A stretch of DNA of 64,000 nucleotides from Gigantopelta aegis (taxonomy: Eukaryota; Mollusca; Gastropoda; Neomphalida; Peltospiridae), in assembly GCF_016097555.1 (NCBI RefSeq), contig NC_054703.1, forward strand, positions 37,866,203-37,930,202. The letters run 5' to 3'. A program made the position numbers and the translations under genes. Shown piece by piece: positions 48,275-59,584 of the stretch (positions are counted from its first letter, which is position 1; the number at the start of each line of letters is the position of its first letter). The notes under the pieces are model-generated. The model was not told the origin of the DNA, made no database searches, and saw only the letters and a list, made by a program, of their open reading frames with translations.

Positions 48275-49587
48275 CGTGAGATTTCGCAATTTTTGAACAA
48301 ATTTAACTGTCTTGATTGAGGGGTCGTCTCATATCTCCAAAACATATTTATATCCATAGAGGTATGGTACAACGCCTTTCCAGGGGTTGGTGGGTGGGGG
48401 ATTTGCCTTGAAATTTTGACAGTGGCCAGCTGTTGGCATACACGTTACATGTAAGGGGGTGTTACTAATTACGTAACGCTCTAGGGGTAGAGGAAGAGGG
48501 TACTGCGGTCGACTTATTAACATTTTTCAAGACTATATGTTATTTTTATTCATTACTTAGACCTAAAAAGGTGTTTTTTTTGGAAATGCGCGGCCAGTCT
48601 AGGATCGATCCCCAATCGGCGGGTATATAAAATACCATGGCATGTGATATCCTGTCTGTGGGATGGTACATATAAACGACCCCTTGGTAAAAAAAAAAAA
48701 TGTAGCGAGTTTCCAATGCGCGTGTGCAGGGATTTCAGCGAGGTTGGGGTTATAGACTGTGTTGAGCGAAGTTTATATGGGCCCATGCTCCCCCAGAAAA
48801 TACATTTCAATTGTTTTTAAGCTTGGACAAGTACGGGTTTCGACCTCCAATACCCTCCCCCTGCACATGCACCCGATTCCTCTCTTAGATTATATGTCAA
48901 AATAACCAAATGCTAGACATCCAACAGCAGATGGAAGGAAGGATAGGATATGTTTTATTTAACGACGCACTCAGCACATTTTATTTACGGTTGTATGGCG
49001 TCGGATGATTATTAAATCAATATGCTCTAACTTTGATGTCGTTAAACAACCCCCCTAACTTTACCCTTTCCAAACGAAAGAATACTTATTTGAATTATTC
49101 GATTTTAACACGTAAAATTAAGAAGTGAAAACGTTCATTGTGTACTTTGGTATCTTTTATTTAAAAAATATATACATGATTGTGTTACTAGTATACAAAC
49201 TAAACTTTGAAAGTTCTACTAAGTTCTACTAATAGGAAGGTACGATTGTCGATAATACGTTGTCAAGATCAAACCGGTTTTAACGAAAGACTCTACTACC
49301 GTATCCTCAACCGAACGTTCTTCGTACAGCGCAAGATTTCTTTTTTAATTTTTTGAGACGAACCCTACAATTTGAAATCGGCAAACGCACGTGTTAACTG
49401 AAACTGACAACAGGCTGTCGTTTGTGCTTTGCCGAGCTATGGCGGCACAGGCGACGAATCAAGCGTATACTTTTGACGATCTCCGTTCATAGCGAACACA
49501 CACGAGTTTTTTTAAAAGTGCATTTGAACTTGTATTTCATATTTGTACATGATGTTATAATATGGTAACCAGAGAATGCAACTTTAA
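48275..49587. repeat. Right copy of the 1.2-kb inverted duplication
   Basis: It matches the reverse complement of 14679-15925. Blocks: 48310-48575 (ATATCCATAGAGGTATGGTA, ATTACGTAACGCTCTA), then 49160-49587 (ACGTTGTCAAGATCAAACCG, CGCACGTGTTAACTGAAACT). Unlike the left copy it holds a nested SINE (48588-49060) and an extra 50-60 bp around 49440 (CGAGCTATGGCGGCACAGGC). Confidence 0.8.
48588..49060 (+). mobile_element. SINE family A interrupted, with a second SINE inside
   Basis: The outer SINE runs from CTAGGATCGATCC to TTTGATGTCGTTAAACAAC. It is split by about 155 bp of unrelated sequence at 48717-48872. It is also split by a 5'-truncated, opposite-strand SINE at 48934-49003 (GAAGGAAGGATAGG to GTATGGCGTCG), flanked by GATG on both sides as a probable target duplication. 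Confidence 0.75.
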
Positions 49588-49639
49588 TACATACATTCCA
49601 TAACATGAAACGGCGTTCCCTGTGGGACGGACTATATAT

Positions 49640-49690
49640 AGCAGGCGCGGATGCAGGATTTCTGAAATGGAGGGGGGGGGGGGGGTCCAA
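49640..49690 (+). mobile_element. CGGATGCAGG G-run repeat fragment
   Basis: GCAGGCGCGGATGCAGGATT then a 15-base G run. An inverted partner (CTGGATCCGCTACTG) lies at 50025-50090. Confidence 0.5.
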
Positions 49691-51020
49691 ATGTTATAAC
49701 TGATCTCTCTTTTTACACAGAACAGTTAATATAATCACGTTTCCCCTTTCTGCCATTGAAATCCATGTTAAATTGCCCAACTTCAAACGAAGATTGCCAA
49801 TAGAACGAGTTCTCGTTGGCACTAACAACATACACCATTGCGAACATACATTATATAAGCATTTATTTTCACTCCAAAACTGAGAACATTTCCGTCTCCG
49901 TTTTTTGCTATATGACCGCATCTGGCTGTAGTACCGGTCCGAACAGGTGGTTCATTAACCGATTCACTCCGGCTGTCACTTTCGCTATATACCCATGTGA
50001 CTAGTGAGACCATTATAGTCGGTTTTCAGAAATGGGGGATCAGAGACCCCTGGACTCCCCCCAACCTCCCCTGGATCCGCTACTGTATAGTTGCAGAACA
50101 AGTGTCTGTTTATAAAGATCGGAGTGAATGATGGTGAACTGTAGTTCATCAAGACAAACGTCTCCGACATGATATTTATTATCATGTTAATTGCTCTGCA
50201 TAACCAATAAATGTCAAAACGGACCGTAGATGTTTACCTTGGTGAACTAACCGAAACTGGTGTCACTATGCTACATGTTATGGATAAACAGAGACGCGTC
50301 TGTACAGTCTTTAAATAGTGTTGCATTATCCGAGATACTGGCTCTCCTTTCACAAAACGTTCCCAAAAGGTCATAGCCCTCACGTTATTGCCTGAATTTC
50401 ACCACCTTAAAGGCTTAATGTAGGTAGAACAACGAAAAAAAAATAAAAAAATATGTGGTCAAGTTTTTTATTTTAAACACAAATGTGAACCAAAAGAGTT
50501 AAATTAATGAAAACCGGACGGAAAAATAGTTAGTGGTTAGAAAGTTATAGCCCTTTGAAGTTTGGCGTACTGTGAAATATGTCTGCCAAATTTTGACTCG
50601 CTTTTTTAAACTTGCCGGTTAAACTCAACTACTGATCGCGATTTGTGTATTTCACTTTAAAATGGAACTGAAACACGCCAAATATTATTCTGGAATATGT
50701 AATAGTGTTCTTGAAGCCACTGGAAAATGGTAAAATATACCATTATAATGTTAAAATGTTATCATGAACCCTAACGTCGTTATAAACGTAAAATCGGAAA
50801 ATAAGCAATACAAAGCGACGTTGTTGTTTTTACAACTTAATATATTTATTTAGCCTAACAGGACAATGCAATAATACTCCATTCATTTCCAACTTCTATT
50901 ATGCATAAATAGTGAAACAATGTTACATTAAAAATAAAGGCAGTGCACATGGGCGTTTGAATGAGCACGTGACGAAATCTAGAGACAGGGACTAGTCCAT
51001 TGTAATACAACAGTCTGTTT
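49691..51020. other. No gene recognised
   Basis: A 63-codon minus frame at 49822-50013 (includes GTTARCGHIAKNGDGN) and a 75-codon minus frame at 49694-49921 overlap. Neither matches a known family or has clear splice signals. 50400-50950 is unassigned. Confidence 0.3.
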
Positions 51021-51385
51021 AATTGATAGTGAAACTATTTTGAAGAAAAATAAAGTTGGTGGTGGGGGGAGGGGGTGGCGGGTTTTTGGGGGGTGGTGGT
51101 GGTGGTGGTGGGTTTTTTGGTGGGGGAGTTCTTGATTTAAGCTGAGTAACCAAAAATACATTTGGAAAAAAAATATTTATAAAAGGCTGAAAAATATATA
51201 CTTTTAAATGATAATAATACAAATGTGATTAATGATAGTGAAAATATTTCGAAGAAAAATTAATGTTGTTGGGGGGGGGGGGGTGACGTCTTTTTTTTTT
51301 GGGGGGGGGGTGGTTTGGTGGGGGAGGTCTTGATTTAAGCTGAGTAACAATAACAATATATTGGCAAAACATAAAAGGCTGAATG
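51021..51385. repeat. Tandem duplication of a G-rich 0.2-kb block
   Basis: Copies at about 51021-51200 and 51232-51385 share ATAGTGAAACTATTT-like sequence, G/T runs, CTTGATTTAAGCTGAGTAAC and AAAAGGCTGAA. The G-runs differ greatly between copies. Confidence 0.85.
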
Positions 51386-52139
51386 ATTAAATTAATTAAT
51401 TAATTAATTAATAATAATAATATTAATAATAAAAATGTGATTATTGCATGCCACTGTAAATATAGATAGAAAATGTGCGTGTACGTCTGGGTTACATGTT
51501 TGTTTTTATTCTCTTTCTTTTTTTTTCTTCTTTTTTTTTTTTTTAGGGGGGGGGGCGTGTGTGTGTTTGCCGAAGGGGGAGGGCAATTTGCAATTTAGCA
51601 TGTTTATAATACAATTTAATGTACATATCAAATTAATTTGATGCAATGAAACGAAATATTTTGTAAAAGAGGCGCCTGTGCAGGAAATTGTGTAGAGGTC
51701 AAGACCGTGGCTAGCAAAGGCTTTTGTGTGTGTGTTGAGGTGGGGGTGGTGGTGGGGTCATGTTTCCCTGGAAAATACATTAAAAAAGAACAATATAGCA
51801 TGTGGGAGAGGGTACTGTGTGCTGATCGGAATATTACCTAATATATATATTTCTTTATTTAACTATTAAAATGGTGTTACTTTCACACACAATTCTTTAT
51901 AAAAACTGAAGGTGTGTTTCTATGAAGTTATGCTAATTAATGTGAGGCGAGATGGCAGCTTTAAAAAACAGGAAGACAATTTCCATGCAACAAACAACCA
52001 AAACAATGTAATTGTGGGTGAGAGCTCGCTAGTCATAATGTATTTGGGCTAGATTCACCTCCGATATTTGACACATGGTCATTTATAATAAAACGCAATT
52101 TCAGCAACTTAGGCCCTAATATTTATTTTTAAAAACTAA
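51386..52139. other. Simple repeats, no gene
   Basis: (TTAA)n/(AAT)n at 51388-51430, T and G runs at 51518-51556, and a GGTGGGG stretch at 51738-51757. Confidence 0.5.
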
Positions 52140-53100
52140 AACACATGTAACATACTAGGCAGTGCCACCTTGAAGCGATGCATTATGGGATTGATAAAAT
52201 GGCTGCCGCCATAACTGCTGAGACAACCCCAATTAGGACGCCTTGCGCTCAAATGCGCTAGGGTGAAATGACTTTAAAATTCAAAGAAAACATAGAAATA
52301 GGTTCAATTTAACAACTGAATATGTGAACTCGATGTGCCGAAGTATAGAAATATATTCAAAATCCATTTGAAGTTCAGTGTTTTTCAGAGTATATTTAAA
52401 ATATCACATTTCGTTATCAGTGACAAAATCGACCTTTCTCTATAATGAGCCACGTCTTAAATGCCTCAAAACACCTCTAAAAGAAGCCATTGACGTCAGA
52501 CGCCGCGTTAAGACAAAATTATCATGTGACCCTATCAGCTGTAAAAATGGCCGCGACGTCATACTTTTTAAGCGACGTCATTGACAGATCTCTCTTGAAA
52601 ATCGTTATTGGTGTTATAACCGAATTACATATTAAATAATTATATCAGTTGGAAAGACGATAAAACGCTGTGTATGTACATGTATTTAATATCACTGTAT
52701 TTCATTGGGAAGCTGTAACATTTGTGTTGAAAAGTGAGTCATTTAAGCTGGTGGCAGATATGCAGCGCAAAGTGACGTCAAACTTTGTCATACCTACTTA
52801 ATGGCGGCCGTCTCCTGGCAGAATGTCTGGGTAGACCATATTATTGATTTCAAAATTGGACGAAAAACCCTACAACATTGTAAATGATATTCTTATTCTC
52901 TATATGTGGAATATATAGTTTACTTACCACACAACACCGCAAGGATTATTACAATATTCATTTTTGTCCAATTCACTTCACCGTTTTCTGCCGCTTACAC
53001 TGAATTTCATATGACGTCAGACGACGTGACGTCAATCTTCTGGGTGGGGGGGGGGGGGTATTGGAAACTCAGTTCTGGTGCAGAGAACACGTTCCTAAAT
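52140..53100 (+). promoter_or_regulatory. CRE- and YY1-like site cluster upstream of Myb-like gene
   Basis: TGACGTCA occurs at 52491, 52773, 53012 and 53027, and CGACGTCA-type half sites at 52553-52580. AAAATGGCNGCC-like YY1 motifs occur at about 52197, 52545 and 52800. The cluster lies just upstream of the first visible exon at 53134. It could be a promoter of the Harbinger-type gene or of an unseen exon. No transcription start is visible. Confidence 0.25.
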
Positions 53101-53133
53101 TATGTATTAAGTTTTGTTATCTAAACATTACAG

Positions 53134-55214
53134 TGAAAGCCATTCTCAAACCTGCACAAGTGATGAGATTAGGAAGAAATTCCAGAATCTGAAACAAAGA
53201 GGTACTGATATATTCCTTTTATCTAAACTTTTAAATGTTTTAATAAGTTATATGTAGTACAAAACCAAAAATTGCATACCTACATATATTATTGAAATGT
53301 TTAATGTGTTATAAATTATAGTTATGAATGTAAAGTAATTGTTTTTAACATTTAAGCACATTTCAAAGTGTGCCTTTTATTGTTCGTTCATTTGGTGCAG
53401 AATAATGAAGACAATGAACAATGCATTTTTTTTTTTTTTGCAATATTTTTATGATACATTATAAAAGTCTTGTAATAATTACATTTAATGGTTTTTATTT
53501 ATAGCCAAGGAAAAAAATTACTTAATAAAAAGACCGAAGACTGGTGGTGGGTCCCCATTGCCACCACTGACAAAAATAAATTGTCTGTTTTTGGACCTTT
53601 TTGGGGAGAAGGAGGGAATATCTGGATTCAATGGAGGGATTGACAGTACTGGTAAGTGAAATGAATGAAATCACTGAAGAAGTATGTACAAAGAACCCAT
53701 ATCATTACCACGGTTCTGCCTAACAAGACAGTACTTTTCTTTTCCTTTCAAAATAGTAGGCAACAATATCAGTAGCAACAGTGGTGGTCAGAACTTTATA
53801 AAACCTGTGAGGTAAGACCACTGTGGGCACTGGACATAACCTTACATTACATGTGTTTCTATCACGTTGTGGATATTAACATACATAATGAAATAAAATG
53901 TCTTTATTCAATTTCATGTCAATTATACACATTTATATTCGGAATGTAAAATGTATATTAAAAATATCCATACTTAAACCTGTTTGGGTAAGATATACTT
54001 TCACATCATGTTTTCACATCAAAGAAAAACAATTCATACATGTTATAATAATTGTCATTTTGAAACCAATACTGTAGTCATTGACCATAATTATGTACTG
54101 TGCATTTGTGTTTGCAGAAGTTGTCATCGAGCAAGAAGACTCGTGTCTGTGTCTTGAAGTGGAACATGGTAATGCACATTTTTCAGTAAAGATACATGTA
54201 TGTGTAGCAGTTACAAAACGTTTCCCAACAAACACTTAAACATTTTACAGATTTCTTAACAATTCATGACTTCAAAAATTATGAATTCATTGAAATGACA
54301 ATAAAATACTACCTGTAATCACGGATAATCATCTGTAATCACGGATGATCATTGTTTGTGCACATTTTTTTTTTTTTTCACTTAAAGTGAATATATATGT
54401 GTTATGGACTTTGCTGATTTCCACAGTTTGTGTAAGCTTTTTGTTATTCATACCCTGATGAACCAAACTGAAATAAATGTTTATTTGTTGTCTTTTAAAA
54501 ATCTTTTCAGATTTGGATGTCACTGGAAATGAAGTGCAGCCTATACATGTAGAAGATGATGGTATCCATTTTGTATTATTCCTAACAATTAAATAACTTT
54601 TTAAAGTAAATGAATGCCAAGATATCATGACTAAATAAATTTCTGTATTTTCAAATGCATGTGCGGTACCTCATTTCTTGAATATACTTGTAATACCTTG
54701 TTTACACTGTTTATTAGTCATATTAAACTTTACTTGTACAATGGCATGGGGTCTAATGCAGATCAGCAATAACATTACTGGTGAATAACCAAAATGTCTT
54801 GTATACATTTTTTAGAATTTTCAAACATGTTTTTCTTTTTATATATAAAAAAAACATAATATATGAAACTTTATACTTATATAATTATTTCATACAACTT
54901 ATAGCACAAATACAGTTTTCATTTCAGAAGCTGATGTACAAAAGACTGTACCTAAGAAGAAATTTAAAAATTCAAATATGAAAACAGGTAGTATAGAGCT
55001 GCTACAACTGGATATGGATGTCTGCAGTTTAGAAAAAGAAAAGCTAATTGCAGAAACACTGAAAATAAAAGCAGAAACACAAAAAATAAATGAAGAATTA
55101 AAACTAATTCTGTTGAAACAACAATACTATAAAATGAAAATTGACAGGGAACAGAGGCGAGACGCTGGCGATATTTTTTCATTACAAGATATGGCCACTG
55201 GTAATGAATTGTAA
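53134..55214 (+). CDS. Myb/SANT-like accessory gene of PIF/Harbinger type (5' incomplete)
   Basis: Five exons join in phase 1: 53134-53201, 53505-53651, 54118-54168, 54511-54561 and 54928-55214 (stop). All but the first donor (GTACTG) are near consensus. The first visible exon gives TSDEIRKKFQNLKQR, the last helix of a Myb/SANT-like domain. The next gives KRPKTGGGSPLPPL, the basic patch and TGGG motif typical of this family. Acidic linkers follow (VVIEQEDS, PIHVEDD), then a basic patch PKKKFK. A coiled coil (LEKEKLIAETLKIKAET to KLILLKQQYYKMKIDREQRR) ends the protein. In Harbinger transposons this protein binds DNA and carries the nuclease into the nucleus, and host-domesticated versions exist. 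The exon with the first Myb helices was not found upstream. A spliceable 55-bp segment at 53757-53811 would break the frame. Confidence 0.7.
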
Positions 55215-56278
55215 ACTTGCATGCATTCATGATGATACATGTGTTGGTTTGAACAACTTTTCATTTTAATAAAAAAAAAAAAAAATTAAATTTAAAAACC
55301 TCTCTGGATATTGCTTTATAAAGACATACATGTACATTCAACATCACCAATGTGTACCTTTTATGAAAGTGAACAATGACATCTTAAGAAGAAACTAAAC
55401 TTAGAAACTGTTGGTGTTAATTTGAAAATAACGTCTTGTCTCAGTTCCCTATCCATTTCATATTTATAGCATTGTTGTTGTTGTTAATTATTTCAGTCCC
55501 ATATTGGTGCAACTGGAAGGTATTATAGGTTTTATATCCGTCCTGTCTGTCCATCTGTACTACTTCAGAGTCCCTTTCAATTTACATACTGGTTTAAATA
55601 ATTTTTTTCATTACAGTATATACAAATAAAGTTTTATGTCATGATACGTGATAATACAATATAGCTGAATTTAAAAGAAATAATAGCTTCTCCGTATAAT
55701 TTCTTATGGATTACAGGGTAAATATAATTAAGGAATAACTACATGTGTGTTATATTTGACCATTTTCAGATGTTAAGGTTGGTTCCACTTTAGCAAATTG
55801 ATTTTTACTCATGATGCAAACCGGAGTCGGTAAAACAGATATTTTCAACTGTAACATTAGCATTATCATGCACAAATTATCAAATAAAATATCGTTATCC
55901 CAATTCTAAGTCAATAAATATATTTATACTATAACTTACCCATAATATCCATGCCATAAACCCATGTGATGATTTTAAGTGTATTAACCTGGTTAATAAT
56001 GGTATGCAAATTTGCAAGGTTTCTATGTAATATGTTATTTACTTTGAAATTCCTGTCAGTGTCACACACAGGAAGTCACACAAATGTTTTTAAAAATTCT
56101 ATATGTCATAGAAATTATAATTTATAAATGTTAGTCCGTCCAACTAAACAGCAGGAAGCAGCTTATGAATGTGTAAGAAATCTCTATGGAATCCCCAAAT
56201 TTCCAATTTATCCTTTCAGATAATAAAACCAATGTTACATGTCATTAACTATTTATTCTATATTTATTATTTCACTAT
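55215..56278. other. Intergenic between convergent Harbinger-type genes
   Basis: AT-rich, with AATAAA-like ATTTTAATAAAAA at 55263-55275 shortly after the stop, a plausible polyadenylation site. No gene. Confidence 0.5.
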
Positions 56279-56518
56279 AGCATGGGAATATCAGGGACTT
56301 ACCACTGGTATACATTAGATATGTGACCATTGTAACTTCATGTATCCTGTTTAATGATAGCATGGGAATATGAGGGACTTACCACTGGTATACATTAGAT
56401 ATGTGACCATTGTAACTTCATGAACCCTGTTTAATGATAGCATGGGAATATCAGGGACATACCACTGGTATACATTAGATATGTGACCATTGTAACTTCA
56501 TGTAGCCTGTTCAATTAT
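56279..56518. repeat. 80-bp sequence in three tandem copies
   Basis: Each starts AGCATGGGAATATCAGGGAC and contains ACCACTGGTATACATTAGAT and GTGACCATTGTAACTTCATG. The copies are almost identical, so the triplication is recent. Confidence 0.97.
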
Positions 56519-56949
56519 AGAAATGACTTTTATCATTTGTTACAATATCAATGTATTTATCATCCTAATACATGTATTATGTGACAGGTTTTTAACTCCA
56601 AACATTTTAACAAATAATATTGAACAAAAATTTCTTTAATTATGTCAGTAACCAATGTTGCCTCAACAATTTTGAATGTACTTTTAGTAAAGGCATGTTT
56701 CCACTGACATTCGACATAATAAATGACTTCCTTTGTGCTTTTCTTTTTCATAATATTGGATTACAAGGAAAAGTTTCATTCATTTGATATGCTGAAAATT
56801 GATTAATTTGTAGACCAACATATTCCTTGATTAAAATTAACATTCTTGATAATTTATAGCATTGAAGATTAATGAATACAAATTAAGAGTATACATTTTC
56901 AATTACTTGTTTTGCTTTGTGATGCATTAGTGTCTGTGGAACTATGCCT

Positions 56950-57328
56950 TCAAGAGAAATAGGTATTGGTGATGTGCTCACGCATATGAGCACCATCACC
57001 ATATGTGTGAATGATATCATTTTGTGAATCATTTAAATCGGGAAATTCAAATGAACAAACATCACCTCTGTCAATACCGACATTGTGTAAAACACAACAT
57101 GCAATTACAAATTTACAAACAAACTCAGGCTTAGATCTAATTTCATTATGAAGACAAGCAAAACGTCGTTTTAGAATGCCAAATGTTTGCTCAATTAACA
57201 CACGAGTTTTGCACAAAGATGTATTGTACTTTTTTTGAGCATCAGTGTTAGGTGTTAAATATGGTGTCATTAAAAAGTTTCTCAAGGCATATCCTGAATC
57301 GCCAAGGAGGATCCCATCAATATCACCT
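56950..57328 (-). CDS. 3' exon of HARBI1-like DDE nuclease (PIF/Harbinger)
   Basis: The acceptor ATTACTGTTTCAG opens an exon reading GDIDGILLGDSGYALRNFLM, then TPYLTPNT, CKTRVLIEQTFGILKRRFAC, and FVIACCVLHNVGIDRGD, with a stop at 56950. The Asp in LGDSGY is the second catalytic Asp, and the Glu in IEQTFG is the final acidic residue of the DDE_Tnp_4 fold. CCVLHN is a further family signature. The nuclease cuts and joins transposon DNA together with the Myb-like partner, which lies tail-to-tail 1.7 kb away. The N-terminal exon(s) with the helix-turn-helix and the first Asp are not visible up to 58.9 kb, so this copy looks incomplete, or its first exon lies further off. The visible catalytic residues are intact. 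A domesticated HARBI1-type host gene is the alternative. Confidence 0.8.
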
Positions 57329-58976
57329 GAAACAGTAATATATGTAGTTGTTATTATACATGTATTTTGAAATTAAATAACAGAAGAAGATAAAGATATC
57401 AATGTGGAACACTTGAGCTTACACACATTGAAACATGATATCGTAAAACGATGTAACAAAATGTTTTAATTTAAGCTAAAGGCTATATATAACCTGTTGG
57501 TATTTAACTGTACATTGATATTGAATTCAAATCATTTATTGTATATATTGATGATACAAAATGACATACAAGTAGTAAGGGCCCCACTATAGGGGATATC
57601 GATTTCACTATTGCATCATCCAAGATGGCCGCCAAACTGCGCCGTAGGGGATGACGAAAGATGATGCAATGCTGACGTCACTAGGCCCCGCCTCTAGAAG
57701 GGTGTGGGCACATTTATTTTAAGAATGGGTGTAATACTGACGTCACTCTTACAGTGTACATTCCAGTTTTTCTTTTAAGAACCGATGTAAGGCTCAATAC
57801 AGTAGTTTGTCCAAATGTGTATTTGAAGACAATGGTTACTTAAAAGACGTATGTTTTAATTAATATCCCCCACCGCCCCCCTTTGTTATTATATAGCAGC
57901 TTATGAAAGAGAACCGTTCATCGCACCCAACATTGAATACAAGTGTACGAGAGAAGAAATAAAGAAAGAATGAAGAGTTGTGAAACGTTAATAAAATGAT
58001 ACCTTGATATTTGTATTACACATTTATGAATGAACTGAATGCTGGAACGTTCGGAAGTCTGCCAATGTTGTACTCACCTAAATTAGAATAATATCCATAG
58101 GAAAAAATCCACATACTTGTGAGAATTATTTTAGCAACTAATCTATACGATGTAAGGCCCCACAGTCTGGGAGTCAAATTGAAATGTGATATCTGTCAGC
58201 TGTGAATCGTTTCGTTGATCCGCATCCCGGTAATCTAAACTAGGTGTGAGACCACTTGAATTTTGTTTACTCCCCCTCCCCCACACACACACACACACAT
58301 CTCGATGATGACGATAATATAATATATATATACATATATACACAGTGTTGGATGTAGGGAAGGGGGGCGGATAGGGCAGGGGGAGAGCGGTGTGCCCCTA
58401 ACGTACATATTTATTTATTTGAAATATGATTTTTGTTTCTTAATATAATATATACTTACTTTTGAAGATACAATACATCTTTAAGTATATCCGTGTAATG
58501 CATTTTTAATCCACTCCTCAATACACTGTTTATCACAGTACATGGCATACACTTATGCTAACAGAGAGAAAAATGCAATTGAAACATCCGATTCTGAATG
58601 GGATCATATTATTATGGTGTTAACGTTCCAAGACGGTCGGTAATGGAGGGGGGTGCTAATATAAAACGTTTGTATAAGCTGAATGGGTCGTGTTTTATGA
58701 TATTCATTACTGCTTGATGCTCTGGCCCTAATATCTGACCACTTAAAGAATTTGAGAACTGATTTACAGAGTGCGACTGAAACCGGATACGCACACTTGC
58801 GTTTGAACTCTAAACGTGATAAAAACCAGAAGCAATTCTGAAGGGGAGAAAACGAAACAAAACAAAGACCCTGTGTGCCACATTGTACGTCCATGTATGT
58901 TTCTGTTATGATACAATGTAAGTGTATGGGTTTTAACAGGTTATTTCGATATAAAAACCAGAAGTAATATATTGTT
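57329..58976. other. Intron/flank of the nuclease; GC-richer patch at 57.58-57.75 kb
   Basis: 57578-57745 has CCAAGATGGCCGCC (YY1-like), TGACGTCA at 57673 and 57738, and GATGATGCAAT repeats in both directions. It could be a promoter or a transposon terminus. The rest is unassigned. A G-rich stretch lies at 58355-58395. Confidence 0.35.
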
Positions 58977-59045
58977 CACACACACACACACACACACACA
59001 CACGCTCACACACACACACACACGCTCACACACACACACACACGC
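58977..59045. repeat. (CA)n microsatellite
   Basis: CA runs with CG interruptions. Confidence 0.97.
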
Positions 59046-59184
59046 ACACCTCCCCCATGATTTCCCCCCTCAAGTTGGAATTACTTGTATGAAAATTTAT
59101 AATATATTCCGTCAATGAATCACGTCTTAGTACAATGTTTGGCACCAACATTTCAAATGCAATCTGACTCCATAGTTTGTAAGT

Positions 59185-59390
59185 TTGCGGCGGGGGCGGC
59201 GGCGCGGCGGCGCGGCGGCGCGTGCGGGACGGCTGCGGTAAGCGGCGCGCGGCAAGACCGATGGGATGTCGCGGCGGGACGGACGGGGCGGCTGCACGGA
59301 GGGGGACGACGCAATGGCGCGGGTGGGACGGCGGGGGCGGGCGGGGACGGGAGGGGTGAGGGTCGTGGCGGAGGCGGAGGCGGCGATCAG
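59185..59390. other. Extremely GC-rich patch
   Basis: About 200 bp made of GGCGGCG, GCGGGACGG and GGGGACGG-like motifs, bounded sharply by AT-rich DNA. It is open in several frames as Arg/Pro/Gly-rich sequence, which I attribute to composition. It may be a CpG island, a GC minisatellite or misassembled sequence. Confidence 0.6.
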
Positions 59391-59584
59391 CAAACATACA
59401 TGAGGATGAGTAAAAAATAAAAATGGAAAGGTAAGAGTCATATCTTGATTTTATTATTCACAATCAGTTGGGACATAAGATACGCATATACAGAAGGTCA
59501 CATCAGAGGGTCGTACGGCAAAATACAGGTACTGTTTTATTTAGTATAATTGTCATCATCAATGTCCTCATCCCACTGGTAGCA

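Noticed and set aside
59026-59441. Arg/Pro-rich frames over the GC-rich patch
   Set aside because: They are open only because stop codons are rare in such GC-rich sequence, and no domain is present.
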